From: Acidimicrobiia bacterium
Lineage (GTDB): Bacteria; Actinomycetota; Acidimicrobiia; Acidimicrobiales; Ilumatobacteraceae
Reading direction: 5' to 3'
DNA length: 11,119 bases
NCBI GenBank assembly: GCA_009926705.1
Contig: RFOJ01000019.1
Coordinates: forward strand, 1-11,119
In this document: piece by piece, positions 1 through 6,590 of the stretch
Layout: the number at the start of each line of letters is the position of its first letter
How positions within the stretch are numbered: the first letter of the stretch is position 1
Position numbers and translations under genes: made by a program
The notes under the pieces: model-generated
Database searches by the model: none
What the model was told of the DNA's origin: nothing
Seen by the model: the letters and a program-made list of their open reading frames with translations, nothing else

Positions 1-715
1 ACTCGTGCTTCTGCGCCTCGGTTCCGCCTTTCACCAGTGCGCGGGCGAGGATCTCAGGTCGTGTGATGAGCGAGCCGCCGATGCCGAGCGACGCGCGAGA
101 CAGTTCTTCGGTCGCGACGCAACTGGCCATGTACTCGCCTTCGCCGCCTTCGCTGAAGCCGCCGTACTCGGCAGGGATCGACAAACCGAATGCGCCGATT
201 TCGGCGAGACCAGCGATGACTTCTTCCGGGACGTCGGCATTTTCCCGATGCACGTGCTCGGCGTGTCGGCTGATCACTTTCTTTCCGAAACTCCTGAAGG
301 TGTCTTGCACCATCTCGTAATCGCCGTCCAAGTGGCGCGGCCCTGCGGTGGCCGCGAGCGAAGCCAAGACCTCCGGCGCGCGGTAGATGTTGACGAATGC
401 GTCGAACTCCGAGAGTTCGCTCACTCGCACACCCCACGTCTCTTCGCGGCCGATGAGGCGGGTGGCGAAATCATGCACCATATCGGCGACGAATGCACAG
501 GCGATCGTCGCTTCGACGCCTCCCTTTGCTCCGTAGTCGAGAAGCGAACGAGCGGTCTCGAGGGCAGCACTTGAGTGCGCGAGGTCGTATGCCAGTACCT
601 GGTGTTTTTCTGGGCCGCCACTCTCCGCGAGTCGTTTCGTCGCGCGAACGAGGAGAGCGCCGACGCCCTCGATCACATTTGCTGCAGTCGTGAGATCTTT
701 CGCCGAGTCAGCCAC
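1..715 (-). CDS. Acyl-CoA dehydrogenase with N-terminal helical extension (3' partial)
   Basis: The reading frame opens with GTG at 715 and stays open to the left edge, giving 238 residues with the C-terminus outside the window. Residues 1-125 are a helical, Ala-rich extension. The ordinary acyl-CoA dehydrogenase N-terminal domain starts near residue 130, with IGAFGLSIPAEYGG at 173-186 and the strongly conserved ATEELSRASLGIGGSLITRP at 201-220. Family members oxidise acyl-CoA thioesters at C2-C3 using FAD and pass electrons to ETF; the catalytic Glu lies in the missing part. An extension of this size is known in methylsuccinyl-CoA dehydrogenase of the ethylmalonyl-CoA pathway and in some other family members. 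That specific assignment is inference only, because the core differs from the Mcd sequences I remember. The start is supported by TACCGT ending 8 bases upstream. The gene is divergent from the membrane protein at 821. Confidence 0.88.
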   Translation of the reverse strand, partial: MADSAKDLTTAANVIEGVGALLVRATKRLAESGGPEKHQVLAYDLAHSSAALETARSLLDYGAKGGVEATIACAFVADMVHDFATRLIGREETWGVRVSELSEFDAFVNIYRAPEVLASLAATAGPRHLDGDYEMVQDTFRSFGKKVISRHAEHVHRENADVPEEVIAGLAEIGAFGLSIPAEYGGFSEGGEGEYMASCVATEELSRASLGIGGSLITRPEILARALVKGGTEAQKHE

Positions 716-723
716 GGTTCTCA

Positions 724-729
724 ACGGTA
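724..729 (-). promoter_or_regulatory. -10 box for the acyl-CoA dehydrogenase gene
   Basis: On the minus strand TACCGT is followed by 8 bases and then the GTG start at 715. This predicts a leaderless or nearly leaderless transcript. I see no convincing -35 box. Confidence 0.5.
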
Positions 730-808
730 GTGAGGTGACTTTCTTGCGACCCTGTTCCTGCGCCGAATTCGTGTGGTCATTTTGGTGGCATGGGGCACGG
801 GGGTCACT

Positions 809-814
809 TACGCT
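809..814 (+). promoter_or_regulatory. -10 box for the UPF0104 membrane protein gene
   Basis: TACGCT is followed by 6 bases and ATG at 821, the spacing expected when transcription starts on the first base of the start codon. This favours 821 over the upstream in-frame GTG at 773. Confidence 0.55.
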
Positions 815-820
815 GGGCTC

Positions 821-1981
821 ATGCTGAAAGCGCTTCGGTGGGTGCTTTTTGCCATCGTCATCTATTTCTTCGTGCTTCCGCTCTTGCCGGCGTTCCGAGG
901 CGCCATCTTCGACCTTCGCCAGATCGACCCGGTGCTGCTGTCGGCCGCGATCGGCTTGGAGTTCGTGTCTCTCTACTGCTACACGTTGTTGACGCACGCG
1001 GCGCTCGGGGCCGAAGCCCACCGTCTCACACGGTTCGATCTCTTCCGCATCCAACTCAGCACCCGAGCGCTCGGCAGCATCTTGCCCGCGGGCAGTGCAG
1101 CGAGCAATGCACTCGGCTTCAGGCTTATCACGAGCTCGGGTATCCCCAAGTCGGACGCCGGCTTTGCGCTCGCAACCGCCGGAATCGGCTCGGCGGTGAT
1201 CCTCAACGTGATGTTGTGGCTGGGGCTCGTCATCTCGATTCCAGTCCGCGGGAGCAGCCCGGTGTACGGCACTGCCGCCGTGGCTGGTGCGATATTGATG
1301 GCGATCGTCGGTGCGATCATTTTCGGGCTCATCGATGACAAAGGTCGCGTGAAACGAGCGGTGCGTTGGTCGTACGACCGCATCGGTCGCGATGGCGAGG
1401 CAGCAGCCTTACTCTTTGACCACCTCGGCGAGCGCGTGAGAGGACTCCTCGCGGAGCGTGACGTGTTGCGTCGAGTAATCGCCTGGGGAACGGCCAACTG
1501 GTTGCTCGATCTTTTGGCGTTGTGGCTGTTCTTGCGGGCATTCGGCGGCAACGTTTCACCCGACGGCTTGCTCGTGGCGTTCGGTCTCGCCAACGTGCTT
1601 GCTTCGGTACCAATTACTCCCGGAGGTCTCGGCATCGTCGAAGGCGTGTACATCCCCACACTCGTCGGTTTCGGTGTGCCAGCGGCGACGGCGACGGTCA
1701 CCGTGCTCACGTATCGAATCGCGCAGTACTGGCTGCCGATCCTCGTCGGCGGCATTAGCTACGTCTCGTTGCGCATTGGTGCAGTGACGCCTGTTCCAGC
1801 CCCGCAGTCTCGGCTCTCGCGAATCGAGTCGGCGACGCGCGCCGGCACGGCGGTACGCGAGTCGAAGGCCGGCTGGATCGAGAAGTACGCGCCGCGCGAC
1901 CGCACCGGCATGTTTCCGCAGCCTTTGTATGACAACACCGGCGAGCAGCCTGAGACGCGTCGCGATGATGATCATGGATAG
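821..1981 (+). CDS. LPG synthase TM-domain / UPF0104 family membrane protein
   Basis: This is a 386-residue polytopic inner-membrane protein of the lysylphosphatidylglycerol synthase TM-region (AglD/UPF0104) family. Family members are thought to act on lipid carriers, as flippase-like or glycolipid-associated proteins; the substrate here is unknown. Visible evidence includes an N-terminal positively charged then hydrophobic segment, a PAGSAASNALGFR stretch in the first third, and the family hallmark PITPGGLGIVEG at about residues 264-275, followed by further membrane segments. The last ~55 residues are hydrophilic and probably cytoplasmic. There is no fused MprF synthetase domain, so lysyl-lipid synthesis itself is not implied. 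ATG 821 is chosen over GTG 773 because a -10 box sits 6 bases before it and the protein then begins MLKALRWVLF. One rare TTA leucine codon is at 1409. The neighbours give no functional clue. Confidence 0.85.
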   Translation: MLKALRWVLFAIVIYFFVLPLLPAFRGAIFDLRQIDPVLLSAAIGLEFVSLYCYTLLTHAALGAEAHRLTRFDLFRIQLSTRALGSILPAGSAASNALGFRLITSSGIPKSDAGFALATAGIGSAVILNVMLWLGLVISIPVRGSSPVYGTAAVAGAILMAIVGAIIFGLIDDKGRVKRAVRWSYDRIGRDGEAAALLFDHLGERVRGLLAERDVLRRVIAWGTANWLLDLLALWLFLRAFGGNVSPDGLLVAFGLANVLASVPITPGGLGIVEGVYIPTLVGFGVPAATATVTVLTYRIAQYWLPILVGGISYVSLRIGAVTPVPAPQSRLSRIESATRAGTAVRESKAGWIEKYAPRDRTGMFPQPLYDNTGEQPETRRDDDHG

Positions 1982-2016
1982 GGCAATCCGAGCGGCAACG
2001 CCCGCGACGAGTGACC

Positions 2017-2022
2017 TACTGT
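2017..2022 (+). promoter_or_regulatory. -10 box for the maoC-mutY unit
   Basis: TACTGT is followed by 7 bases and then GTG at 2030, predicting a leaderless transcript. The same hexamer with a similar following GAA-rich stretch precedes the bL37 gene at 7661. Confidence 0.55.
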
Positions 2023-2029
2023 TGAAGCC

Positions 2030-2545
2030 GTGACAGCACACGAACGACCATTCGGACGCCACCTCGAAGACTTCGTCGTCGGCGACGTGTTCAAGCACTG
2101 GCCCGGCAAGACCATCACCGAGGCAGACGACCACTTGTTTTGCATGATCACCATGAACCACCACCCTCTACATACCAACGACTGGTTCGCGGCACGCAGC
2201 GTGCAGGGTCGCAATGTTGTCGTTGGAAACCTCGTCTACTCCGTTGTCCTCGGCATGAGCGTGCCCGACGTGAGCGGCTCGGCAATCGCCAACCTCGAGG
2301 TCGAGACCCTGCAGCACAAATTTCCTACGTTCCACGGCGACACGATTCACGCCGAGACTCGCGTGCTTGAAGTCGCCGAGTCGAAGTCGAAGCCGGATCG
2401 TGGCGTGGTCACGGTCGAAACAAAAGCGTTCAACCAGGACGGCAAAGAGGTGTGTTACTTCCGCCGTCGAGTGATGGTGTGGAAGCGCGCGTCTGCCCCC
2501 AAGCGCGAGCGGCCGTACGACGGCCAAGACGTCTGGGCGGAGTGA
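2030..2545 (+). CDS. MaoC family acyl-CoA hydratase/dehydratase
   Basis: This 171-residue single hot-dog-fold protein adds water to, or removes it from, an acyl-CoA thioester in the cytoplasm. The hydratase region is at residues 41-48, TMNHHPLH, where the family more often has a GDxNPxH motif; Asp is replaced by Asn and Asn by His. Other strongly conserved-looking stretches are VVVGNLVYSVVLGMSVPDVS (63-82) and KSKPDRGVVTVETKAFNQDG (119-138). This subtype resembles the short MaoC proteins I recall next to crotonyl-CoA carboxylase/reductase genes in actinobacteria, where mesaconyl-CoA hydratase is the likely activity. That role is inference from memory. The start GTG is set by a -10 box 7 bases upstream. 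The stop codon overlaps the mutY start by 4 bases, so the two are co-transcribed although functionally unrelated. Confidence 0.88.
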   Translation: MTAHERPFGRHLEDFVVGDVFKHWPGKTITEADDHLFCMITMNHHPLHTNDWFAARSVQGRNVVVGNLVYSVVLGMSVPDVSGSAIANLEVETLQHKFPTFHGDTIHAETRVLEVAESKSKPDRGVVTVETKAFNQDGKEVCYFRRRVMVWKRASAPKRERPYDGQDVWAE

Positions 2546-3450
2546 CCGCGACAGGATCCTCAGTGGCAGTCAAAGCGCCACTGCACATCGTCGAACCATT
2601 GCTTGTCTGGGGAGAACCTCGGCTGCGCGACTTGCCATGGCGCGCCACACGCGACCGATGGGCGGTCTTCGTGAGCGAAGTGATGGCTCAGCAGACTCAG
2701 GTTGCACGGGTGATCCCGAAGTGGACGCACTTCATGCAGGAGTATCCGACGCCGGGTGCATGTGCAGCCGCACCGCTCGCTGACTTGCTGCGCTTGTGGA
2801 GCGGTCTTGGGTATCCGCGACGTTGCAAGAACCTCCACGAAGCTGCACGCCAGATTGTGGAGCGTCACGGGGGAGAAGTGCCCGGCGACCTCGACTCGTT
2901 ACGCGCGCTTCCGGGAGTCGGTCCATACACCGCACGAGCAGTGTTGGCGTTCGCCGACGGCGCTGACGTCGCAGTCGTCGACACGAACGTCGCGCGAGTA
3001 CTTGCGCGCGTCGGTGGCGAGCCGCTCACTGCTCGCGAATCGCAAGACATCGCAGACTCCGTCCTCCCGCGAGGAAGATCGTGGGAGTGGAATCAAGTCA
3101 TCATGGACTTCGGTGCGCAGGTTTGCGTCGCACGCACCCCGCGATGCAGTGATTGCGTGCTGGCGACCCGATGCGAGACGGCCAAGAACATGAGTGCCAG
3201 TTGGGATGAGCGGCGCGATCCCGCACGCTCGACTGCGCTCACCAGCAAGCCGCAAGCACGATTCGATGGCTCGGACCGCCAGGCGCGCGGTCGATTGATG
3301 AAAGTGCTCGCCGAACGAAGCGTGCGAGTGCGCGACGTGGCGACGGTGATGCAGTTGCGCGATGATCAGGCGCGTGCGTCAAGGTTGTTGGCGTCACTGG
3401 TACGCGACGGTTTGGTGGTGCAAGACGACGAGTGGTGTCGCCTGCCGTAA
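2542..3450 (+). CDS. mutY: A/G-specific adenine DNA glycosylase MutY
   Basis: MutY removes adenine mispaired with 8-oxoguanine as the first step of base-excision repair. The 302-residue protein has LPWR near residue 31, the catalytic Glu in SEVMAQQTQV (E46), the helix-hairpin-helix LPGVGPYTARAV (123-134), the catalytic Asp in VDTNVARVL (D147), and a [4Fe-4S] cysteine set C195-x6-C202-x2-C205-x5-C211. After the cluster only ~90 residues remain. They form a winged-helix-like tail ending DGLVVQDDEWCRLP rather than a full NUDIX-like 8-oxoG recognition domain, which I recall as usual for actinobacterial MutY. GTG 2542 is chosen because it overlaps the maoC TGA as GTGA; GTG 2563 is the alternative. 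One TTA codon is at 2899. Confidence 0.95.
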   Translation: MTATGSSVAVKAPLHIVEPLLVWGEPRLRDLPWRATRDRWAVFVSEVMAQQTQVARVIPKWTHFMQEYPTPGACAAAPLADLLRLWSGLGYPRRCKNLHEAARQIVERHGGEVPGDLDSLRALPGVGPYTARAVLAFADGADVAVVDTNVARVLARVGGEPLTARESQDIADSVLPRGRSWEWNQVIMDFGAQVCVARTPRCSDCVLATRCETAKNMSASWDERRDPARSTALTSKPQARFDGSDRQARGRLMKVLAERSVRVRDVATVMQLRDDQARASRLLASLVRDGLVVQDDEWCRLP

Positions 3451-3489
3451 CCGGCTCGAGGGGCGCGCGACGCAGACGCGGACGAAGTC

Positions 3490-4413
3490 TCAGTGACGCA
3501 AGAACTCGACGATGAGTGCGTTCACTCGCGCCGGCTGCTCAAGCTGCATGAAGTGCCCGGCATCAGCGATGAATTCGTAACGCACGTTCGCCGGCGACAT
3601 TGCGCGCGCAGCCTCTGCCACTTCGCGGCCGATGCAGCCGTCGTTCTCGCCGTGAAGGTAGAGCACTGGTTGCTTGGGGTATTCGCCGCCCATTCGCTGT
3701 TGCAGCTCCGCCAACTCTGGGTCGCGCTTTCCGTCGCCGAGCGTCGCGCGGTAGTAGCCGAGCGCCGCCTGCAGGTTTGCGGCTTCGCGCAACGACGACT
3801 TGACGTGCGCCAAGTCGACACTGGCTACGTAGCCCGGCGACCACTGCGCCCACAACATGTCAATGAACGCAAGATCGTTGGCGGCAACCACGTGGTTCGA
3901 GAGGCCGTGCTGAAAAAAGAACATGTACCAACTGCGTTGCACCTGTGCCAAATTGCCGAGAAATGCCGCGCCGAGCGCGGGCCCAGGCGGTACTGCCATG
4001 CTTACGACTTTGCTCCAGCGTTCTGGCGCGTCGATCGCCGCACCGCATACCGAAGGTGCGCCCCAGTCGTGACCGATGATGACGGCCTTCTCATCCCCGC
4101 CGAGCGCCTCATGCAGGGCGTTGGCATCGCGTGAGAGTGCGGCGGTCTGATACACGCCCGACGACGGAACGCTGGTCGGTGCGTATCCACGCATGAAGGG
4201 CGCTACCGCCCGGTAACCGGCAGCGGCGAGTTCGGGCATGAGGTGGCGCCAGGTATGTGGCGAGTCAGGGAATCCGTGCAGACACAGCGCGAGGGGCCCT
4301 TCTCCGCACTCGAGATATGTGACATCAAGCTCGCCGGCTTTCACCACGCGAGTGTGCACATCGCGCGTGCTCGCGCCGCTATCGCGCCCAGACGCTCGGG
4401 CACCCGCTGCCAT
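3490..4413 (-). CDS. Alpha/beta hydrolase, epoxide hydrolase-like
   Basis: This is a 307-residue cytoplasmic alpha/beta hydrolase. The oxyanion-hole motif HGFPDSPHTW begins at residue 46. The nucleophile elbow is GHDWGA with Asp116, which is typical of epoxide hydrolases and haloalkane dehalogenases rather than Ser esterases. The acid is probably Asp258 in HGENDG and the catalytic His is H287 in DAGHFMQLEQP. A lid GYYRATL resembles the epoxide-opening tyrosine region, favouring epoxide hydrolase; the substrate is unknown. The frame extends to an ATG at 4521, but those 36 extra residues are Ser/Ala/Arg-rich without family character. ATG 4413 has TAGGGT 7 bases upstream, and a start at 4521 would leave the transcript start inside the divergent gene's promoter. 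Convergent with mutY, 39 bases apart. Confidence 0.88.
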   Translation of the reverse strand: MAAGARASGRDSGASTRDVHTRVVKAGELDVTYLECGEGPLALCLHGFPDSPHTWRHLMPELAAAGYRAVAPFMRGYAPTSVPSSGVYQTAALSRDANALHEALGGDEKAVIIGHDWGAPSVCGAAIDAPERWSKVVSMAVPPGPALGAAFLGNLAQVQRSWYMFFFQHGLSNHVVAANDLAFIDMLWAQWSPGYVASVDLAHVKSSLREAANLQAALGYYRATLGDGKRDPELAELQQRMGGEYPKQPVLYLHGENDGCIGREVAEAARAMSPANVRYEFIADAGHFMQLEQPARVNALIVEFLRH

Positions 4414-4420
4414 GTGAGCG

Positions 4421-4426
4421 ACCCTA
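4421..4426 (-). promoter_or_regulatory. -10 box for the epoxide hydrolase-like gene
   Basis: On the minus strand TAGGGT is followed by 7 bases and ATG at 4413. This supports the shorter 307-residue product. The 4414-4533 divergent intergenic region holds this box and the one for the MBL gene; I see no other clear site in it. Confidence 0.5.
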
Positions 4427-4522
4427 GACGGCGTCACGCTCGGGGCGCGAATGTGCGAGACGACCTGCGCTGTGCGACGAACGTCACCGCTGCTCACACG
4501 AGCTGAGGACGAGCTTCCCATT

Positions 4523-4528
4523 TAGCGT
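4523..4528 (+). promoter_or_regulatory. -10 box for the MBL-fold hydrolase unit
   Basis: TAGCGT is followed by 5 bases and ATG at 4534. The gap is one base shorter than in most heads here, so the transcript may start on or just inside the start codon. Confidence 0.45.
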
Positions 4529-4533
4529 CACCA

Positions 4534-5400
4534 ATGCTCATGAACGCGTCGCAGCCGGGGATGACGGTCTCGTTTCACGGTGTGCGGGGCTCGACTCCGT
4601 GCCATAGTCACGACACGCATCACTACGGCGGCAACACATCATGCGTTTCGGTGCGCACCCCAGACGAAGTGCCGGTGGTGTTCGATCTCGGTACGGGCGT
4701 CCGCTACTTCGGGCGTCAGTGCAACGGCACTCGGCAGCTGCGCATCGTCTGCTTGCTGACGCACCTGCACTACGACCACACGCTTGGATTGCCGTTTTTC
4801 GAGCCACTGCTCGATCGTGACACCACGCTCGAGATTTATGCCCCGAAGCAACCCGACGGGCGCACCGTCAAAGAACTCTTTCTCGAGAAAATCAAGCCGC
4901 CGATGTTCCCTGTGCCGCTCGAGCAGTTCGCCGCACGAATCGTCTTCCACGAGATCGGTGACGACGACTTCGCCATCGGAAAGTACTCGGTGCGGAGCCG
5001 TTTCGTTCCGCACGTCGGACCGACGCTCGGCTTCAGGCTGACCTACGAAGGCGCGAGCGTGACGTATCTGTCCGACCATCAGCAACCTGAAGACGGTGAA
5101 TTCACGATGTCGGCCGGTGCACGCGAGCTGTGCGAAGACGTCGACCTGCTCATTCATGACGCGCAGTTCACCGACGAAGAGTTCGTCACGAAGCGAACGT
5201 GGGGACACTCGACGTTCGCGTATGCGAGATGGGTCGCCGAGACGAGCCGTGCACGGCAGCTAGCGCTCTTTCACCACGATCCGTCGCGCTCCGACCACGA
5301 CATCTCGCGAGTGACGGCGCAGATTGCCGAAGGCTGCAGCGCGCGAGTGTTCGCGGCACGCGAAGGTGATTCGGTGAACGTCGTAACGTGTAATGCGTGA
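4534..5400 (+). CDS. MBL-fold metallo-hydrolase (phosphodiesterase-like)
   Basis: This 288-residue metallo-beta-lactamase-fold hydrolase carries the metal motif LTHLHYDH (H77, H79, D81, H82). Further candidate ligands are H160, D181/H182, D209 and H225 or H247. The opening FHGVRGSTPC and HYGGNTSCV mark the branch that includes cyclic-nucleotide phosphodiesterase-like and PhnP/RNase Z-related enzymes, so a phosphodiester or related substrate is likely but unproven. There is no signal peptide, so it is cytoplasmic. In-frame ATGs at 4534 and 4540 are both possible starts; 4534 fits the promoter best. The TGA stop overlaps the GTG of the flavin reductase gene by 4 bases, indicating translational coupling, but the pairing itself does not reveal a shared pathway. 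Confidence 0.88.
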   Translation: MLMNASQPGMTVSFHGVRGSTPCHSHDTHHYGGNTSCVSVRTPDEVPVVFDLGTGVRYFGRQCNGTRQLRIVCLLTHLHYDHTLGLPFFEPLLDRDTTLEIYAPKQPDGRTVKELFLEKIKPPMFPVPLEQFAARIVFHEIGDDDFAIGKYSVRSRFVPHVGPTLGFRLTYEGASVTYLSDHQQPEDGEFTMSAGARELCEDVDLLIHDAQFTDEEFVTKRTWGHSTFAYARWVAETSRARQLALFHHDPSRSDHDISRVTAQIAEGCSARVFAAREGDSVNVVTCNA

Positions 5401-5909
5401 CCGACGGAGCCGCTCCACATCCGGCGAAGCACGACTTTCGTAAAGTCTTCGGACACCTGCCGACAGGCGTCGTCGTCGTCACGGGTCGAGCGCCGTCGGG
5501 CGAGCCACACGGAATCACGATCGGTTCATTCGTTTCGATCTCACTCGAACCTCCGCTCGCTGGCTTTTTCATCGGGCGTTCTTCGCGTACGTGGCCGCTC
5601 ATTGCGTCGTCGGGCAAGTTCTGCGCAAATGTGCTTGCTGCAACACAATCTGACTTGTGTTGGCGATTCGCCAAAGACTCGGTCGAAGGCTCGCGGTTCG
5701 GCGACCTGCGTATCGAAGCATCGGCGAACGGCTCGCCGGTGTTGCCTGGAGTGATTGCAACCGTCGACTGCAGCGTGCACTCTGTTCAACAAGTAGGCGA
5801 CCACGATCTTGTAGTCGGCGCGGTCACCGACCTTCGCGTGCTCGACGGCGACCAGCCTGCGATGGTGTTCTTCAAAGGCAAGACCGGCGACGCTCACATC
5901 GACGGCTGA
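5397..5909 (+). CDS. Flavin reductase family protein (HpaC/NtaB-like)
   Basis: This 170-residue split-barrel flavin reductase-like protein would transfer electrons from NAD(P)H to FMN or FAD, normally supplying reduced flavin to a partner monooxygenase. Evidence: the N-terminal FGHLPTGVVVVTG, then GITIGSFVSISLEPPLAGFF (a conserved flavin-binding stretch of the family), F..NVLAATQSDLCWRFA, and the late motif GDHDLVVGAVTDL. The length matches the family (about 160-180 residues). No monooxygenase is encoded nearby, so the partner is elsewhere, or the protein binds flavin for another purpose. The GTG start overlaps the upstream TGA by 4 bases. The MauE-like gene begins 6 bases after its stop, so the three genes likely form one operon. 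Confidence 0.9.
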   Translation: MTDGAAPHPAKHDFRKVFGHLPTGVVVVTGRAPSGEPHGITIGSFVSISLEPPLAGFFIGRSSRTWPLIASSGKFCANVLAATQSDLCWRFAKDSVEGSRFGDLRIEASANGSPVLPGVIATVDCSVHSVQQVGDHDLVVGAVTDLRVLDGDQPAMVFFKGKTGDAHIDG

Positions 5910-5915
5910 GCGAGT

Positions 5916-6296
5916 GTGAACGCATCCACGCTCGCAGCGACTGCAGTCGGGGCCGTGTTCGTGTACGCGGGTGTCGCCAAAGTGTTGTCGGGGAGCGAGT
6001 GGCCGAAGTCAGCCGAGCGACTCGGTGTGCCGAAGGTAGTCGCACTCCTGGTGATGTTCGCTGAAATCGTGATCGGGCTCGGCATGGTGCTCGGCGATTC
6101 ATGGCAGCGAGGATTTCTCGCAGCGGGCGGTTTGTTGCTCGTCGCTTTCACCGTGTTGCTTGCCAGTCACATGCGACGCGCTGATCGACCACCGTGCATG
6201 TGTTTCGGGGGTGCGAGTCAGCGACCCATTGGTGCGCGCGATGTTGTGCGAAACGTCTCGCTGCTCGTCTTGGTGTTGGTCGCAATCCTTCCGTAG
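5916..6296 (+). CDS. MauE/DoxX-like four-helix membrane protein
   Basis: This 126-residue integral membrane protein has four predicted helices at about residues 4-23, 41-60, 67-85 and 109-125. A conserved PPCMCFGG (C94, C96) lies in the loop before helix 4, followed by PIGARDVVRN. A C-x-CFG loop plus this topology is characteristic of the MauE/DoxX-like family, named after a methylamine dehydrogenase accessory protein and related to thiol-disulphide membrane proteins. The two cysteines may be redox active. No mau structural genes are present, so a role in methylamine oxidation is not supported. GTG 5916 is the first suitable start after the flavin reductase stop. The stop codon TAG (6294-6296) lies inside the -10 box of the ferredoxin gene. 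Confidence 0.8.
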   Translation: MNASTLAATAVGAVFVYAGVAKVLSGSEWPKSAERLGVPKVVALLVMFAEIVIGLGMVLGDSWQRGFLAAGGLLLVAFTVLLASHMRRADRPPCMCFGGASQRPIGARDVVRNVSLLVLVLVAILP

Positions 6297-6299
6297 CCT
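6294..6299 (+). promoter_or_regulatory. -10 box (with possible -35) for the ferredoxin-nuclease unit
   Basis: TAGCCT is followed by 6 bases and GTG at 6306. TTGGTG at 6270-6275, 18 bases upstream, is the best -35 candidate among the promoters in the window. The box includes the stop codon of the preceding membrane protein gene, so this is an internal promoter within a compact gene run. Confidence 0.55.
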
Positions 6300-6305
6300 G
6301 TCGAC

Positions 6306-6590
6306 GTGCGCGTATGGATCGACCAAGATCTCTGTACTGGCGATGGTCTGTGCGTCGACCACTGTCCTGATGTGTTCACGCAACTCGAAGACGGCATTGC
6401 GTACGTCGTCGAGAACGGAGTCATACTCAACGATCCGGGAAGCGCAGGTAGTCTCGCCGAAGTGGACCCCAAACATCAGTCGTCGGTAGTGATGGCCGCC
6501 GACGTCTGCCCAGGAGAGTGCATCTTCATCGACATGCAAGATGAAGACGAGCGCCTCACTTTTATCGGCGGCGCCACAGTCGCTTCGTGA
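6306..6590 (+). CDS. Ferredoxin, single [4Fe-4S] cluster with Asp ligand
   Basis: This 94-residue small electron carrier shows cluster ligands C10-x2-D13-x2-C16-x3-C20-P, with the distal C68-P. Asp takes the place of the usual second Cys, as in Pyrococcus furiosus ferredoxin, where the Asp ligates the [4Fe-4S] cluster and the protein converts readily to a [3Fe-4S] form. C72 is an extra cysteine next to the distal CP. The remaining sequence is acidic, as expected for ferredoxin docking. Possible partners include cytochrome P450s, oxygenases or reductases encoded elsewhere; the flavin reductase and MauE-like genes just upstream are the only local redox context. The start GTG is set by a -10 box 6 bases upstream. 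The stop overlaps the next GTG by 4 bases. Confidence 0.92.
   Translation: MRVWIDQDLCTGDGLCVDHCPDVFTQLEDGIAYVVENGVILNDPGSAGSLAEVDPKHQSSVVMAADVCPGECIFIDMQDEDERLTFIGGATVAS

Noticed and set aside
5..574. A 189-residue plus frame at the left edge.
   Set aside because: It is antisense to the acyl-CoA dehydrogenase, whose conserved motifs are clear on the minus strand.
979..1755. A 258-residue minus-strand frame inside the UPF0104 gene.
   Set aside because: It is a shadow of the GC-rich coding strand; the opposite strand has clear membrane-protein motifs and a promoter.
3451..3489. Possible terminator between the convergent mutY and hydrolase genes.
   Set aside because: GC-rich but no clear inverted repeat of useful length and no T-tract.
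3493..4134. A 213-residue plus frame opposite the epoxide hydrolase-like gene.
   Set aside because: The minus strand carries all the alpha/beta hydrolase motifs; this frame has none.
5916..6296. MauE as evidence for methylamine dehydrogenase maturation.
   Set aside because: No mauA, mauB, mauD or mauG-like gene is nearby; the family is widespread in unrelated contexts.
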